Counted from the first letter of the stretch, positions 13,022 to 23,290 are shown. The stretch: 25,194 nt of DNA from Sphaeroforma sirkka (GCA_001586965.3 LUCW03000830.1:5001-30194); one strand, 5' to 3'. Translations and numbers: made by a program. Notes: generated by a model not told the origin, from the letters alone.

Positions 13022-13973
13022 ATTGTCATCGACATAATAACTATTAATCAAATACTTAGTAACAATGAAAATTTCACATGTCTTCCACGCTCGCGCAAAG
13101 AAGCTACAATATATAGCGGCCATTCAAAGATATGAGTATGCTGCAACGTAACCGGTGCCAAGTCCGCTTTTGGAACTTTGAAGCCATTCAGACCTAAGTG
13201 TCGCACGCAGTGAGGTGCGTATAGACAATTTTCACGGTGTTCGAACTCGCTAAGCTAAACAGTATTACGCGCGAGTATAAATATATAAATCACTTAAAAG
13301 ATATGAATAAGTTCATTTCTTACTCGTATTCGCGAGTGAAAGCTAGGTACACGAACCGCGGAAACTGATATTTACTTTCAAACTCCTAGAGCCCTGAAAC
13401 CATATCTAGAGGAGGAAACATCCATATTGAACTCGAAACTACAAAATGAGCTGAATGTGAAGTTTGCCTGCGCTACATTGACACCGCTTCATCCACATTA
13501 TCAGGTGATTTTGGAGGCTTCATCGGTCCAATTATCTGATGATTTTTAATAACACTATTCTGTCCCAAAGTGTACTAACACTAACCAATATAAATATATT
13601 ATTAGAACTTTCCACTCGTCCGATGCAGTATCGGGCTGCGCTGCCGTGTACAAACGTTGTGAGGGCTCATAGGAATTTGATTATTATTTTCTCTCCTTTC
13701 CAACTTAGTTGTTAAAGCTGTTGCAATATCTACATATTCAAATGGAATTAAAAGACCCACAGGGGAAGGAGTCATTGAGTTCATGCTTGGCAAACTCAAG
13801 GTAGTAGTATGAGAAGACAAAGTCCAAACGCTCATACGTTTTATTTCTCCTAAAAGCATAAAATAGCCTAACGGCAAAAACAAGTTCCGCAGTCTCACTT
13901 CTTAAAAAAAATTCGTTTGATGAATCTAGCACAGTAGCAAAGTTTAAAGTTTGATCGACAGCTTATCATAGCA
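13022..13973. other. 3' flank of the bHLH gene with two coding-like scraps
   Basis: No canonical AATAAA is close to the stop codon. A + strand frame without ATG is open at 13340-13549 (about 69 codons, containing LKPYLEEETSILNSKLQNEL). Another coding-like stretch near 13710-13810 reads VKAVAISTYSNGIKRPTGEG and then meets stops. Both have ordinary amino-acid composition but no family I recognise. They may be remnants of a decayed element. Confidence 0.3.
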
Positions 13974-14430
13974 TCAATCGTCCGCAAGATGGTGCATGAT
14001 AGACCGACGAGAATGATTCTTGACGGGTTCACCATTCAGTTCAGTCTTCGTCCATTTGCTGACCACCTCCGCAGTGTTGTGCATAATTTGTATCATGACA
14101 ACACCTATGTAAGCTCTGGGTAAGAAACCAGGCTGCTGCGCGATGTGCAAGGACATTGAGAGGAGTATAAACTACGCGGGTCCGCTCAACTCTCCAGGCA
14201 GCCTCTGCATAGCACTCCCACCCCTTTAGGCACACTTCGTAGTCTCAAAGTTCACTTGTTCGGGTGTAAGATTGGACATGTATGAAAACCAGATAAGATT
14301 CTGTAGTTGCCAGTCGTAAGGAGCGAGTTCGTCATAACACCAGCTGAGCATATATTCAACTATGATAGAATCATCGCTTTCATCGGCTATAGTCCAGTGT
14401 ACTTGATTCTCAGCGAGCTCTGACACTTTC
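13974..14430 (-). pseudogene. Decayed coding-like region, unidentified
   Basis: On the reverse strand, three abutting open segments (14426-14226, 14235-14041, 14156-13974) have balanced, Trp/Tyr-containing composition, for example YMLSWCYDELAPYDWQLQN. They are separated by stops and frame changes. The first and third share a frame. I cannot assign a family. A chance origin is possible. Confidence 0.25.
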
Positions 14431-15812
14431 GGACCTGTCCTAATGTATCAATTTGGATCCGCCAAGGATGTATTGACATCTTTCACATTGTTATGAAACT
14501 ATAAGACACAAATACCAAACTACAGATCCATGACGATCTTTGCATCAACGGTATAATCGGGTACTGTCTGCTAGTATAATATGGCAAACAGTGTTCGAAA
14601 CCTAGCAAACCCTAAATTTGATCTCCATGGTAACTCCAAGGTCAAAGCCATTGATACTAATAGTACCATAATTCGCAGGAGTTTCGGTGTCTTCTGTATT
14701 GGTCGCAGCACCGACATATTTGGCACCGAGAAAGTAATCTTTGATCGAAAACTGCATGTTCCGAGTGGCGAGAGTTAATCTGTTTTCTGTGATAGTATTG
14801 ACTCAAAAGTACGCATCAGTTTTGGATAATATTATCTCCGCCCGTCCGCCGCGAATAGACTTGAATTAGAAACCAGTGTCTAGAGATTATGTTTGATGTG
14901 GCCTGAATGCTGGGTTGTTGAGCATCATATAATTAGAAACATGCCCTTATTATTTTTGTGGATTCCAGTGTTGAGCGGTTTGGTCATATTCAGGCGTAGT
15001 TGAATGATTGTGTACAATGGAATATTTTAAGACCTTCATGAAGCTGCTAAGCAAATGATTGAGCGCACAAAGGCAAGTGGTTGAGTATATTAATAACTAC
15101 AGCACAATCCAGTGCACTATAAACGGAATATCGTACACTGCAATGATGCACGCAATGAGTTTAAAATATTGGAGTGTATTTTAATATATTGAAAACGTAG
15201 ACATATGCCCGAGTTGGGTTTATCGAGATACAATTCGCTTTAACCCCTCAAATTTCCTCCAATAATGGCAAAAGTCTGTCGTATTCAGAAAACCTTGTGC
15301 TCCGATACGATTTGAGCCCCAAACCTGTGTTCTTTTCCACTCCCCGAACTTGGCATATCGCTCCGTATCGTCCCTATCTGCAGTTTACGCTAGCCTAGTA
15401 TATTTTTTATGAATAGAAAAGACTAGTTCATGGATAAATTTCAGCTACTGTGAAATTCATTGATAGGTCTCAATAGGTTATGTACTTCAATACTATCTGA
15501 TTAGTTACTACTCATGCTTTCAAACTTAGACATATCTAAACTCTTCAAGGCTACAAGTTTTATCCTTCAGGAGGATGGCTTGAAGTATGACGAATTGCTA
15601 ATGGCCTGCACTTATGATCTCAATGCAACTCTTCGATTTATCAAACCAGTCATCCCCTGTGGTCCCTACCAACCATACGAACAAGATGTTTGCACTTCAC
15701 GCGCAGAATGGACCCTCACACAACAAAACTTAAAAGATAATAGCCTCGCTAAGGCTCTGTACCACGCGTCGTAAGCTGCTGTGGATTATCTTGGCAACTG
15801 TTAGCAAAGTAA
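14431..15812. other. Intergenic, no supported gene
   Basis: Only short open frames occur. The longest is 86 codons, at 15514-15774 on the + strand (containing LFKATSFILQEDGLKYDELL), with ordinary composition and no domain that I recognise. It could be part of the same decayed material as the C2H2-like scrap just downstream. Confidence 0.45.
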
Positions 15813-16260
15813 CACATCGCTGGACACTTATTCTTCTGTTACGAGCTCGCCCACAGAGCACTACGTTCTCTCCAGAAGTTTAAACTCTATAACCCCTACC
15901 TGCTGCTGACGAAGCCCAATTTCAAGATTATTATCTCATGTCAGTGCGGTACTGTTACGATTCAGGACCTGGTGGACCACCTTGAAGAAAGGCATCAAAA
16001 TAGAAACACCACATTTGCCAATAGTACTTTACTTCAGTAGCAACTACTACCAGCTACTGATCCTACAACAATCGTTCGTATAATATATTTTCCAAATCTA
16101 CCGTCAATTCCCGGTGAGGAAGAAAACCTCGTCGTATGAGTAATCATGTATGCCAGAAGGTGGATCAAATATCGATATATGTCCCAAAGGCTGTGACAAA
16201 CGTGGTGCATAAGGACACATCGTCCGTTATCAACCATCTCATATGCCAAACTGTTTTCGC
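15813..16260 (+). pseudogene. Decayed gene fragment with C2H2-like motifs
   Basis: A frame open from 15813 to a TAG at 16038-16040 contains ISCQCGTVTIQDLVDHLEERH, which resembles a degenerate Cys2-His2 finger (Cys-x-Cys, then His-x4-His). Further downstream, in other frames, a second Cys/His cluster (ICPKGCDK, a stop, then HIVRYQPSH) lies at about 16175-16225. There is no start codon for the first segment and multiple stops follow. Paired degenerate fingers of this kind occur in several fungal and protist multi-copy proteins, but I cannot assign one. Confidence 0.3.
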
Positions 16261-16914
16261 AACGGCCACATCGATACAGTATATTGCAAAAGTCACGATG
16301 AAAACAGTTTCTCTCTTCATACAGTTGCAACCATTGCTTGTGTTGGTATTTGTTAATAGCGCCTGAGCTACATGAAACCCTCCCGACGACTCTCTACTAG
16401 TTGACGGCGTAATGCATGCTCTAGTACCAAGAAGCAGTGTTCATGGCGCTGTGAATAGGCTTCAATAGGGAAACCAAGACCGCAGATGTTTATTTTACTC
16501 TAGTCACACAGAGAGTTTTACTACTGTGATGAGTGAATGTCACTCTTATCTTGTGTCATGGATGGAGGAGATTACAATCCCCCATCAGGACATTCGGCTT
16601 TTAGTTTATGACGACCGCATTCCGAGCTCCCTGATGAGACTTGGTTCATAGAATATACACAGGCATTGGAGACAATGTTTGTGCATATAATCTCTCAACA
16701 TAAAAATAATAAATTTCGTCAGGAAGTGTTCAGATGGTTGAGCACAAAAATAGAGAAGTTCTTTTTGTAGTTGTTGACTTTGAGTGGGATAACTTAGTTG
16801 AGCCTTTTACAGCCGAAGAATGGACAAGAAACGACTAATGCAATCTCAAGGAAGGACTACAGATACCAAAAATACCTTTAGCAAGTCTTGGTGCTATCAC
16901 TAGACAAATTAGTG

Positions 16915-16950
16915 CAAAGGTGTAACAGAAGGCCAAAGGTGTAACAGAAG
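16915..16950 (+). repeat. Short tandem duplication, 19-bp period
   Basis: The 17-mer CAAAGGTGTAACAGAAG occurs at 16915-16931 and again at 16934-16950, identical in both copies. Confidence 0.9.
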
Positions 16951-17082
16951 CATCAAACAACGGCTCAAAGGTTCTTAAACCAAACATGTTCTATGTGGAG
17001 TGTGACGTTGTAGTCCGCCAAAATAAGTACGAACCAGAACTTCTTTGGTGAACATATAGGCTCTTTCAAGTACTCTACATAT

Positions 17083-17644
17083 TGTTACAATTGCAACAAG
17101 ACGCATGGGGTGTGAATCACGTCTTATATCGCAATCTAACGGATTCCTATCATTTCGCGACCACCCCAGAACGAGGAAAGGTACAGAAACAAGAAGTCTG
17201 AAGAACAAAAGTATAAACCCTAAAATTGAGTGTATACCTGAAACATATATAGATTATTTCACTACAGTTTAAACAGTTGTTAAAAGTCAACTACGCCTTC
17301 GAACCTATCACCGTTAGCAGTGAGCCAGTTTACCTCAGATGAAACTTTAAAGACGATTAAAGTATTAACAACATAAACGTATTGTACTATCAGTATATCC
17401 TAAACGTTCTATTATGAACACATTATTGGACCCAGGTTCTCAAAGCCCATATCTTTCTCAACGCTTTACGCTTATATGTGTCATAGAAATTACTATAGAG
17501 GATATGCATATAATTGTGTCAAAGGGGGAAGAACTTATATGTTACGAGAAATCAGCAGATAATATATGTTTCTATATCACTAAAATGACCCATCGTGTTC
17601 ACTCCCTTTCCTTGCTAATTATTAGTCTATCGATGTTAGATTAA
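17083..17644 (+). pseudogene. Possible BEL/Pao-like gag-protease remnant
   Basis: At 17083 a frame reads CYNCNKTHGV and then stops, resembling the first part of a zinc knuckle (Cys-x2-Cys-x4-His). About 330 bases downstream, a 76-codon frame at 17414-17644 starts MNTLLDPGSQSPYLSQRF. LLDPGSQ followed by a hydrophobic/Ser segment matches the active-site region of retropepsins, particularly the BEL/Pao type, where LLDSGSQ is common. The two parts are in different frames and no RT is visible, so this is a decayed remnant at best. Assignment to BEL/Pao is inference. Confidence 0.35.
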
Positions 17645-17741
17645 TCAGCCCGCTCGCTTGTCAACTTCTATAGCATGACGGTTCATTTTATTTTATGTAG
17701 ATACAATCATAAGAAGTTTTATAACCTAACCGGTGAGCAAT

Positions 17742-17778
17742 GTAGAAATACGGCCTCCGGTCAGTCTAAAATATCAAG
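17742..17778 (+). repeat. Left arm of 37-bp inverted repeat (partner at window end)
   Basis: The sequence from GTAGAAATACGGCCTCCGG through AAAATATCAAG is the exact reverse complement of 25158-25194. The match stops at 17779 on the inner side. On the outer side it cannot be tested, because the partner runs off the window. A direct LTR of the minus-strand retroelement would have the opposite orientation, so this is either an inverted terminal or internal repeat of that element, or a fragment of another copy inserted in reverse. Confidence 0.93.
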
Positions 17779-19615
17779 ATCAAATGAGATAACATATTGG
17801 TTTTTATTTGTGTTTAAAATAATTTAATACAAGTTCTTTTACCAATATTTCCAAAGTGTTCTAAATTCACTTTGATGGCTCCAATAGCCTGAGTATTTGG
17901 TATGACTCATTTACTTGGACCTATTTGAGGCGATAATAGATGTAGGATATTATAAACTAAATTTTATAATCTCTGAACTACTACTTACAGGTTTTGTCCT
18001 CCCGCCAATCTTCAAAATCCAACAAGTCTTTTTCTTTTTTTAACTTTTCCTCAGATGGAACTCTATTTATATTAGCTAATGTATTAAATTGACTTCCGTT
18101 TATATGTCTATCTACAAATGTCATGAACACTTAGTACTTCTAGTGAAAATTATTTAATAAAGACCAGCTAGAGGTACGTCCTGTGTGATCGAGGATATTA
18201 AGGCTCTTACAAAGAGGCAGTCCCGATCGTTCTTACACAAGCTACCACTGCTAAATCCTAACAGACTTAAATTGTATCTTAGTTTATATAACATAGTTTA
18301 AAACATAGAAATATCCATCGAAGTTTTGTCACAATATACCACAGGATTGTGGCGAACGAATGCCCTGGATGCGTGGTAAAAGGGTGATAAGGTTTTACAT
18401 TTACGTATACACTATATCCTCCAGATATAATGCTTAATTTGTGTCATACTTCAAGACTTAGTGAGTAAAAAAGAATTTTTTCTATCGATGGAAGGATGTT
18501 GAATGTGTTGGGCTTCCTATACCAGGAATTTCGAACATGCTTGTTTGAATTTTTGTATTCAAGAATAATTACAAGATCCCCTATAATACAAGGGCATCTT
18601 TTTTATAAACACATACCCTTTCCTCGGTCATGCCTCCGAGAGGAGAATAATCCCTCGAGTAGGTATTGTAAGAAGACTGTAACTCCTACACGTATGCTCC
18701 CCTCTCGAGAGGGCGGTCAAAAAGTAAAAATGTAAATATAAATAAAAAGCGTATCGTGGAGAATGTTCTATAATCATGACTCAATGTACTATTTGTACTG
18801 CAGTGTTGCACTACATCCATGACACGCTTGGGTTTGGTACTGTTACAACACAGATTTTGTATTTGTACTAGTCAAAGGTTAGACCAGTTGGTATAGTAAT
18901 ATCGTCAATTTGGGTAGCAATCTATAAACTCTTAAAATTTGTGATGTCTGCGGGCAATATGTCTGGCTATTGGGGTTCGTACCAATACTGTGTCCACAGT
19001 ACCGGTATTTAGATCCCCCGTTCTCCTACAATGACCCATTTGGTCTTCTACAGACTCCTCTGTATTCATACAGTTGCCCACTTGGTCCTCTACGGACTTG
19101 CAAGTCCCCAGGCTATCAGAGAGTAGTCAATAGAAACACTCCACTAAAGGCTATAGCTATCCCTAAACGAGCATATCTCTAATTTTGAACGAGAATAATT
19201 TGTAGAGCCTCGTCGTACTGGTAGGTATCCGTAGCCCCTAAGATAAAATGGGGTGAATGTGCTACCCTTTTATTGATGCATAACTACATTCATTATAAAT
19301 GTCTTTCTTTGCTGGTCGTCTTCGCATTTTGGCGACCCTCGACAACTTCCTTAGTCTAGAATTCTCTTTAACCCCTGGTTCTTCTTCAGACATTCCTTCA
19401 TAGTACTTGTTCTCTGTCAATATATACTGACAGAGGAGCACGACCCCTAAAATTCAAATGTGTCAGTGGCTTGTCCTGATGTCTCGAGGTCTGTAAAAGT
19501 GTTTATCACTTGTCACCTGCGATGAATCCAGTGGTACTCGCGGACGGACAAAGTGAGCGATAGCAATAGTTGACATATGCCCCCGTGGATATTCCAAATG
19601 TACATGGCATACATG
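17779..19615. other. Non-coding stretch between the inverted-repeat arm and the cruciform element
   Basis: No long frame exists on either strand. Visible structures are an imperfect direct repeat of about 22 bases with 43-bp period (CCCATTTGGTCTTCTACAG at 19034 and CCCACTTGGTCCTCTACGG at 19077), an 8-bp perfect stem CTCTGTCA/TGACAGAG at 19412-19435, and a CTCTCGAGAG palindrome near 18702. If the retroelement belongs to the tyrosine-recombinase group, a recombinase gene should lie here on the minus strand. I see none intact. Confidence 0.5.
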
Positions 19616-19772
19616 GGAAAGTCACTAAATGTACATACGGATTTACGGGTACGTTTTCTAATTGCCCAATTAAAATCGCTAAATGTGATTTTAATCCCTT
19701 TCTCAAACTTTTCAAACAAAAAAATTGAAAAGTACATTTAGAGACTTTTTAATGTACATTTAGTGACTTTCC
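19616..19772. repeat. 157-bp element with perfect 21-bp inverted ends and two inner hairpins
   Basis: The ends 19616-19636 and 19752-19772 are exact reverse complements (GGAAAGTCACTAAATG on the left). Inside are two perfect 9-bp stems: ATTAAAATC/GATTTTAAT at 19669-19677 and 19687-19695, and ACTTTTCAA/TTGAAAAGT at 19707-19715 and 19725-19733. The right side also holds a near direct repeat of GTACATTTAGWGACTT (19732 and 19754). The whole can fold as one outer stem bearing two stem-loops. It looks like a MITE. A structured RNA gene is an alternative. Confidence 0.85.
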
Positions 19773-19977
19773 AGTGCTGTTGTTTTTTTTATGACGTAAA
19801 AACAAAATTAAAATTATATTTTTATCAGGTTCAAAATGCCGGCAAGTGTGTTAACTGACAACCGACTCACACATCTGCAAATCTTATGTGGATGTATATA
19901 ACAAAAATAAAAATACATGATATGAAATAAATAATAGTATCCCTATGTATGTAAAAGTTCAAGAAATGCACACAGCT

Positions 19978-19981
<4 letters not shown>

Positions 19982-20018
<37 letters not shown>
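19982..20018. repeat. (TA)n microsatellite
   Basis: About 18 uninterrupted TA/AT dinucleotide units. Confidence 0.97.
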
Positions 20019-20201
20019 TAGCTTTTCATGCACTATACGTTATTTCAATTACACAGTTGAGTTGTACACAAATCAAATGTGTTACATGTTGTGCAGACTG
20101 TCTATGCCTACAAGGTGAACACCATATGTGTCCGAAATTTTTATCCCGTGGAATCAAAGGAAAGGACATTAGAACCTGGCGATTGTTATATTGTATAAAG
20201 T

Positions 20202-20378
20202 ATGGCTACAGATATTCTATTAGATAGTATGCGAACTCCTGCTAGTGCTGATTCATATAGTACAACGGAAATACAATTCTTATGTGGTCCTGTGAAAGAA
20301 CATCATCGAGCACGTGATTGCGCACTAGGCAGTGAGATAAGCTTGAATGAAGCAGCATATATCAACACCAATCAATAA
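20202..20378 (+). CDS. Small + strand ORF, 58 aa, unidentified
   Basis: An ATG at 20202 opens a 58-codon frame ending at TAA 20376-20378. The peptide has ordinary composition (starts MATDILLDSMRTPASADSY, and later has FLCGPVKEHHRARDC with two Cys). It overlaps the 3' end of the minus-strand pol frame by 54 bases. A GTGAGA donor-like site at about 20333 could make it a first exon. No homologous family is recognised and it may be chance. Confidence 0.25.
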   Translation: MATDILLDSMRTPASADSYSTTEIQFLCGPVKEHHRARDCALGSEISLNEAAYINTNQ

Positions 20379-22160
20379 ACGACAACATAACCCCTGTCCC
20401 CTCTCCCCCCTCGACACATAATTGACAACATTAGATTGTTGAAGTATCTTCTTCAGTTGTTTCGCAACTCCTGGCTGTTCTTTAAGCAGCGCTTTAAGTA
20501 GTTGAGTGCGAGCTTCAGGTTCTCTTAGAGTTTTGAGTCTTTGATCCATGGCCTTAGCTAGTTCCATGTTTTTACGATCTAATGCCGTTTCAATCGGCAT
20601 AACCTCGACTGCAATCTTGTTGGGTGCATGTGTTGTACGAGTCTTGAGCTTTTGTTCAAACTCTTTAGACTCCTCTAGTTTAGCTAAGAATTCGGTTGAG
20701 GGTTTCCACTTAGTGGTACCTGCAGGACCGATGCGACAAACAATGGTGTGTTTCCAAGGCGTCTTCTTAATAGAATAGGATCCCTGATACAAGAACGTGT
20801 CGGTTTCACGGTCGACATAAATAGGTTCGTCTTGAATCATATTAATTAAATCACGTATCCATGGGTCGGAGTTACGTAAGGGACAACACAGCGTAATGGT
20901 AGATTTAGTAATATTAACATAATTTAACAACTGTGCGATAAGTTGACAAGGTGGGTTAGCCCACGCATTATGCTTTGATAAGTCAAGCTGAAATGCATCA
21001 CCTTTAGGATGAGTCAACGACCTATATTCAGAAACCTGTTTGTTATGTTCTGCGGCGAACATATCAACAGTAAATGGACCCCATCGTGATTGAGCGAGGT
21101 TAAACCATTTCTTATTTAGCATCCAATCGGTTGCTAATAACTCTTTGACTGTTTTCTGGTAGTCGGGCACAAGTCGAGAGAGCATGTCAGGAAGATGGTT
21201 ATGTATTCCTGGAATGTGTGTTATATTAAAAGCGAACTTGGCAATAATGTCATGCCAGCGGCTCACCAACTGTGAATCAGGGTTCATATCTTTTAAGTAT
21301 GTTAAAGACTTTTGATCACAGGCGACAGTAAAGTAACTTCCATAAAGGTAGTCTTTAAACTGTCTTAGCGCAGTAACTATAGCAAGGAGCTCTTGTTTAA
21401 CGGTAGGGTAATTCCGTTGACTCTTATTATAACTCTTGCTAAAGAATTGTATGTAGCGCGGTTTACCATTTATCGTTTGGTAAAGCACTCCACCTACCGC
21501 TCGATCTGAAGCGTCGGTTGCTACTTGGAATGGGACACCATCCACAGGGTACTGCATGATGGGTGCGTCCATTACTTTACTTTTGACTAGTTTAAATGCA
21601 TCATCACATTCTTTAGTCCAAAGCTTTCCCAAAGGTCCTTTGTGCAGCCGTAGGTGACTGAAAGGCTTTAAGTAATGAGAAAGATGCGGTACCGAATCCG
21701 AGAAGAAGTTAACAAACCCACACACAGAGTTCACATCTCTTCCAGTAATTGGTGTTGATAAATCCAACAGAAACTGTTTCTTGCCAGGATCAATTTCTAC
21801 CCCTGCTGCAGATACTTTGTAGCCAAGTAAGTGTATAGTATCCTTAGCAAAAGAACACTTGTCTTCGTTAATCTTAAGTTTAGCATGATTAAGTCGCTTT
21901 AAGACTTCTTTAACGAGTTTAGCATGTTCATGTGCTGTCTTTGTAAAGATAACTATATCATCTAAATAGACTGATACGTTATACGACAGGTCCGCAAATA
22001 GTTCCATCATAACTTGTTGGAAGAAAGAAGGTAACATGTGTAAGCCTTCAGGTGCACCTTTAAACTGGTACTTCTTACCTTGCCAAGTAAAGGAAAAGTA
22101 TTTCCTATGAGGCTCATATATCTGTAGTTGATGGAATGCAGCTTTTAAGTCTATCTTGGA
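20325..22160 (-). CDS. Pol C-terminal part: RT (YLDD), RNase H, DAM-like domain
   Basis: From ATG 22037 the frame gives 570 residues. The same frame extends upstream to about 22160 and there encodes RT motif A (SKIDLKAAFHQLQ), so the ATG is internal and not the true start. Numbered from that ATG: YLDD at 24-27; RNase H acidic residues D175, E216, D241 and D284 with PGIHNHLPDMLSRL closing the domain; then a DAM-like segment at about 305-400 (VDMFAAEHNKQV, D325; NPP at 361-363). DIRS-type pols carry this segment after RNase H. The last 170 residues are Lys/Glu-rich and coiled-coil-like, of unknown role. No integrase HHCC or DDE domain and no tyrosine-recombinase motif follows. The role is copying the element's RNA into DNA in cytoplasmic particles or the nucleus. 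Confidence 0.9.
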   Translation of the reverse strand, partial: SKIDLKAAFHQLQIYEPHRKYFSFTWQGKKYQFKGAPEGLHMLPSFFQQVMMELFADLSYNVSVYLDDIVIFTKTAHEHAKLVKEVLKRLNHAKLKINEDKCSFAKDTIHLLGYKVSAAGVEIDPGKKQFLLDLSTPITGRDVNSVCGFVNFFSDSVPHLSHYLKPFSHLRLHKGPLGKLWTKECDDAFKLVKSKVMDAPIMQYPVDGVPFQVATDASDRAVGGVLYQTINGKPRYIQFFSKSYNKSQRNYPTVKQELLAIVTALRQFKDYLYGSYFTVACDQKSLTYLKDMNPDSQLVSRWHDIIAKFAFNITHIPGIHNHLPDMLSRLVPDYQKTVKELLATDWMLNKKWFNLAQSRWGPFTVDMFAAEHNKQVSEYRSLTHPKGDAFQLDLSKHNAWANPPCQLIAQLLNYVNITKSTITLCCPLRNSDPWIRDLINMIQDEPIYVDRETDTFLYQGSYSIKKTPWKHTIVCRIGPAGTTKWKPSTEFLAKLEESKEFEQKLKTRTTHAPNKIAVEVMPIETALDRKNMELAKAMDQRLKTLREPEARTQLLKALLKEQPGVAKQLKKILQQSNVVNYVSRGERGQGLCCRLLIGVDICCFIQAYLTA

Positions 22161-23047
22161 AAGATAGTCGCACCCTCCATTTTGCGTAGTATCTCGCTTA
22201 TCTTAGGTAAGGGAAAACTATGTTGCGGAATTAGTTTGTTGATTGGCGACAGGTCTAGTACTACTTTTGTTTTACTAAACGTTCCATCAGATTTATATTG
22301 ATCGACCGCTAAGAGAGCTAAGTTAACTGGGGTTGCATCATAATTGATTTCAATTAAACCCTGTTTTAACCAATCTTCGATTTGGGTTTTGACAACGTCT
22401 TTGTGTCTCCAACTCACGTAGTTATGTGAAGGACACTTTAACTTAGAGAAGTCGACGTTTGTTAAGTCAAGTCTAACGTACCCATTAGAGAACTTAAACA
22501 TACACCAGTCAGTTATTGCAATCTTCCTGTTTTGTATAATTAAGTCCATAATTATATCGGTGAAGTGCGAAATCATATCCTTTGCTTCACCTTCCGGAGG
22601 TTTAGGTATCTTTAACATATTATCATCTGACTGATCTTTATTCGGGTCCAGCCCATTAGGCAGACCAGTGAGTGTTATACCTAAACTGAGAAGATCAGTC
22701 ATACCTATAATTAAATCGTATTTCTGAGACATGTCAGTAACGATTAGGTGAGTCTTCACTTCTCTTCTATCTGACAGCATTATGTGTGCATAGTCAATGG
22801 CTTGTTCGCAAGTAGTAACTTTGCCATTTCCCAAGATTAAATCAGTTGTTTCGTTATGGACAGCCATATCTGTAGCGTAGGCTACTCGGCATGAGATAGC
22901 AGAGACTTCAGCCCCTGGATCAAATAGTGCCATAACTTTTTCTCCATTTACGAAAACTGTTTGAAAGATACGTTCATCTCCTTTGGTATAGATTTTATTG
23001 AACATTTTCTCATAATCTTGCTCTAGTGCGCACATATGGTACTGTCA
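22151..23047 (-). pseudogene. Pol N-terminal part: retropepsin and RT fingers, frameshifted
   Basis: The frame runs from just after the TGA at 23047-23045 to a TAG at 22151. From ATG 23035 it gives 294 residues. A retropepsin-like domain covers about 20-120: the active-site motif is ALFDPGAEVSAIS (D39-P40-G41, where DTG or DSG is usual) and the second conserved block is YDLIIGM (106-112). RT then starts, with DWLKQGLIE, KVVLDLSPINKLI and PLPKISEILRKMEG. It breaks at an AAA run on the + strand (22160-22162), where one missing base separates it from the downstream RT frame. It lies in the same frame as the upstream zinc-finger region, separated by one TGA. Pro in the second active-site position could weaken the protease, although DPG also appears in the unrelated remnant at 17414. 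Confidence 0.8.
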
Positions 23048-23290
23048 GTGCTTAACTTGGACGTCTGGTAAGTCCTTGCAATCCTCTTTGTGCCAACCGT
23101 TAGTACCCTTGCAAGTAGCACACTCTTTCATATAGTGTCCAAAATCTGGCTTGCCTGGTGCACACTTAACAGGGTCGTGTCTACCATTCCACTTGCCATT
23201 ACGTTTTGTGAGGTTGTAACCACACTTCTTGCAAGGCGCTCTCACCTTCTTATCACCTTTCGGTTCGGTAGAAGTAGAGCCAGTACCCCC
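23048..23290 (-). pseudogene. Gag C-terminus with two zinc-finger-like motifs
   Basis: Two Cys/His clusters are seen in a 66-codon frame (ATG 23245). One is C5-x2-C8-x14-H23-x4-C28, the other C42-x2-C45-x6-H52-x3-C56. The second resembles but does not match the CX2CX4HX4C retroviral knuckle. They likely bind element RNA. The segment connects upstream to the rest of gag through a shift at the C7 run 23286-23292 (G7 on the coding strand), and downstream to the protease in the same frame across the TGA at 23047-23045. Confidence 0.7.

Noticed and set aside
16034..16330. 98-codon reverse-strand ORF rich in Cys and Tyr
   Set aside because: It is antisense to the better-supported C2H2-like + strand scraps, and its Cys pattern is a shadow of them.
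17742..17778. 3' LTR of the minus-strand retroelement
   Set aside because: The orientation is opposite to that of a direct LTR, and similarity stops after 37 bases.
19034..19098. Possible CRISPR-like or satellite array
   Set aside because: Only two imperfect copies are present, and CRISPR is not expected in a nuclear eukaryotic sequence.
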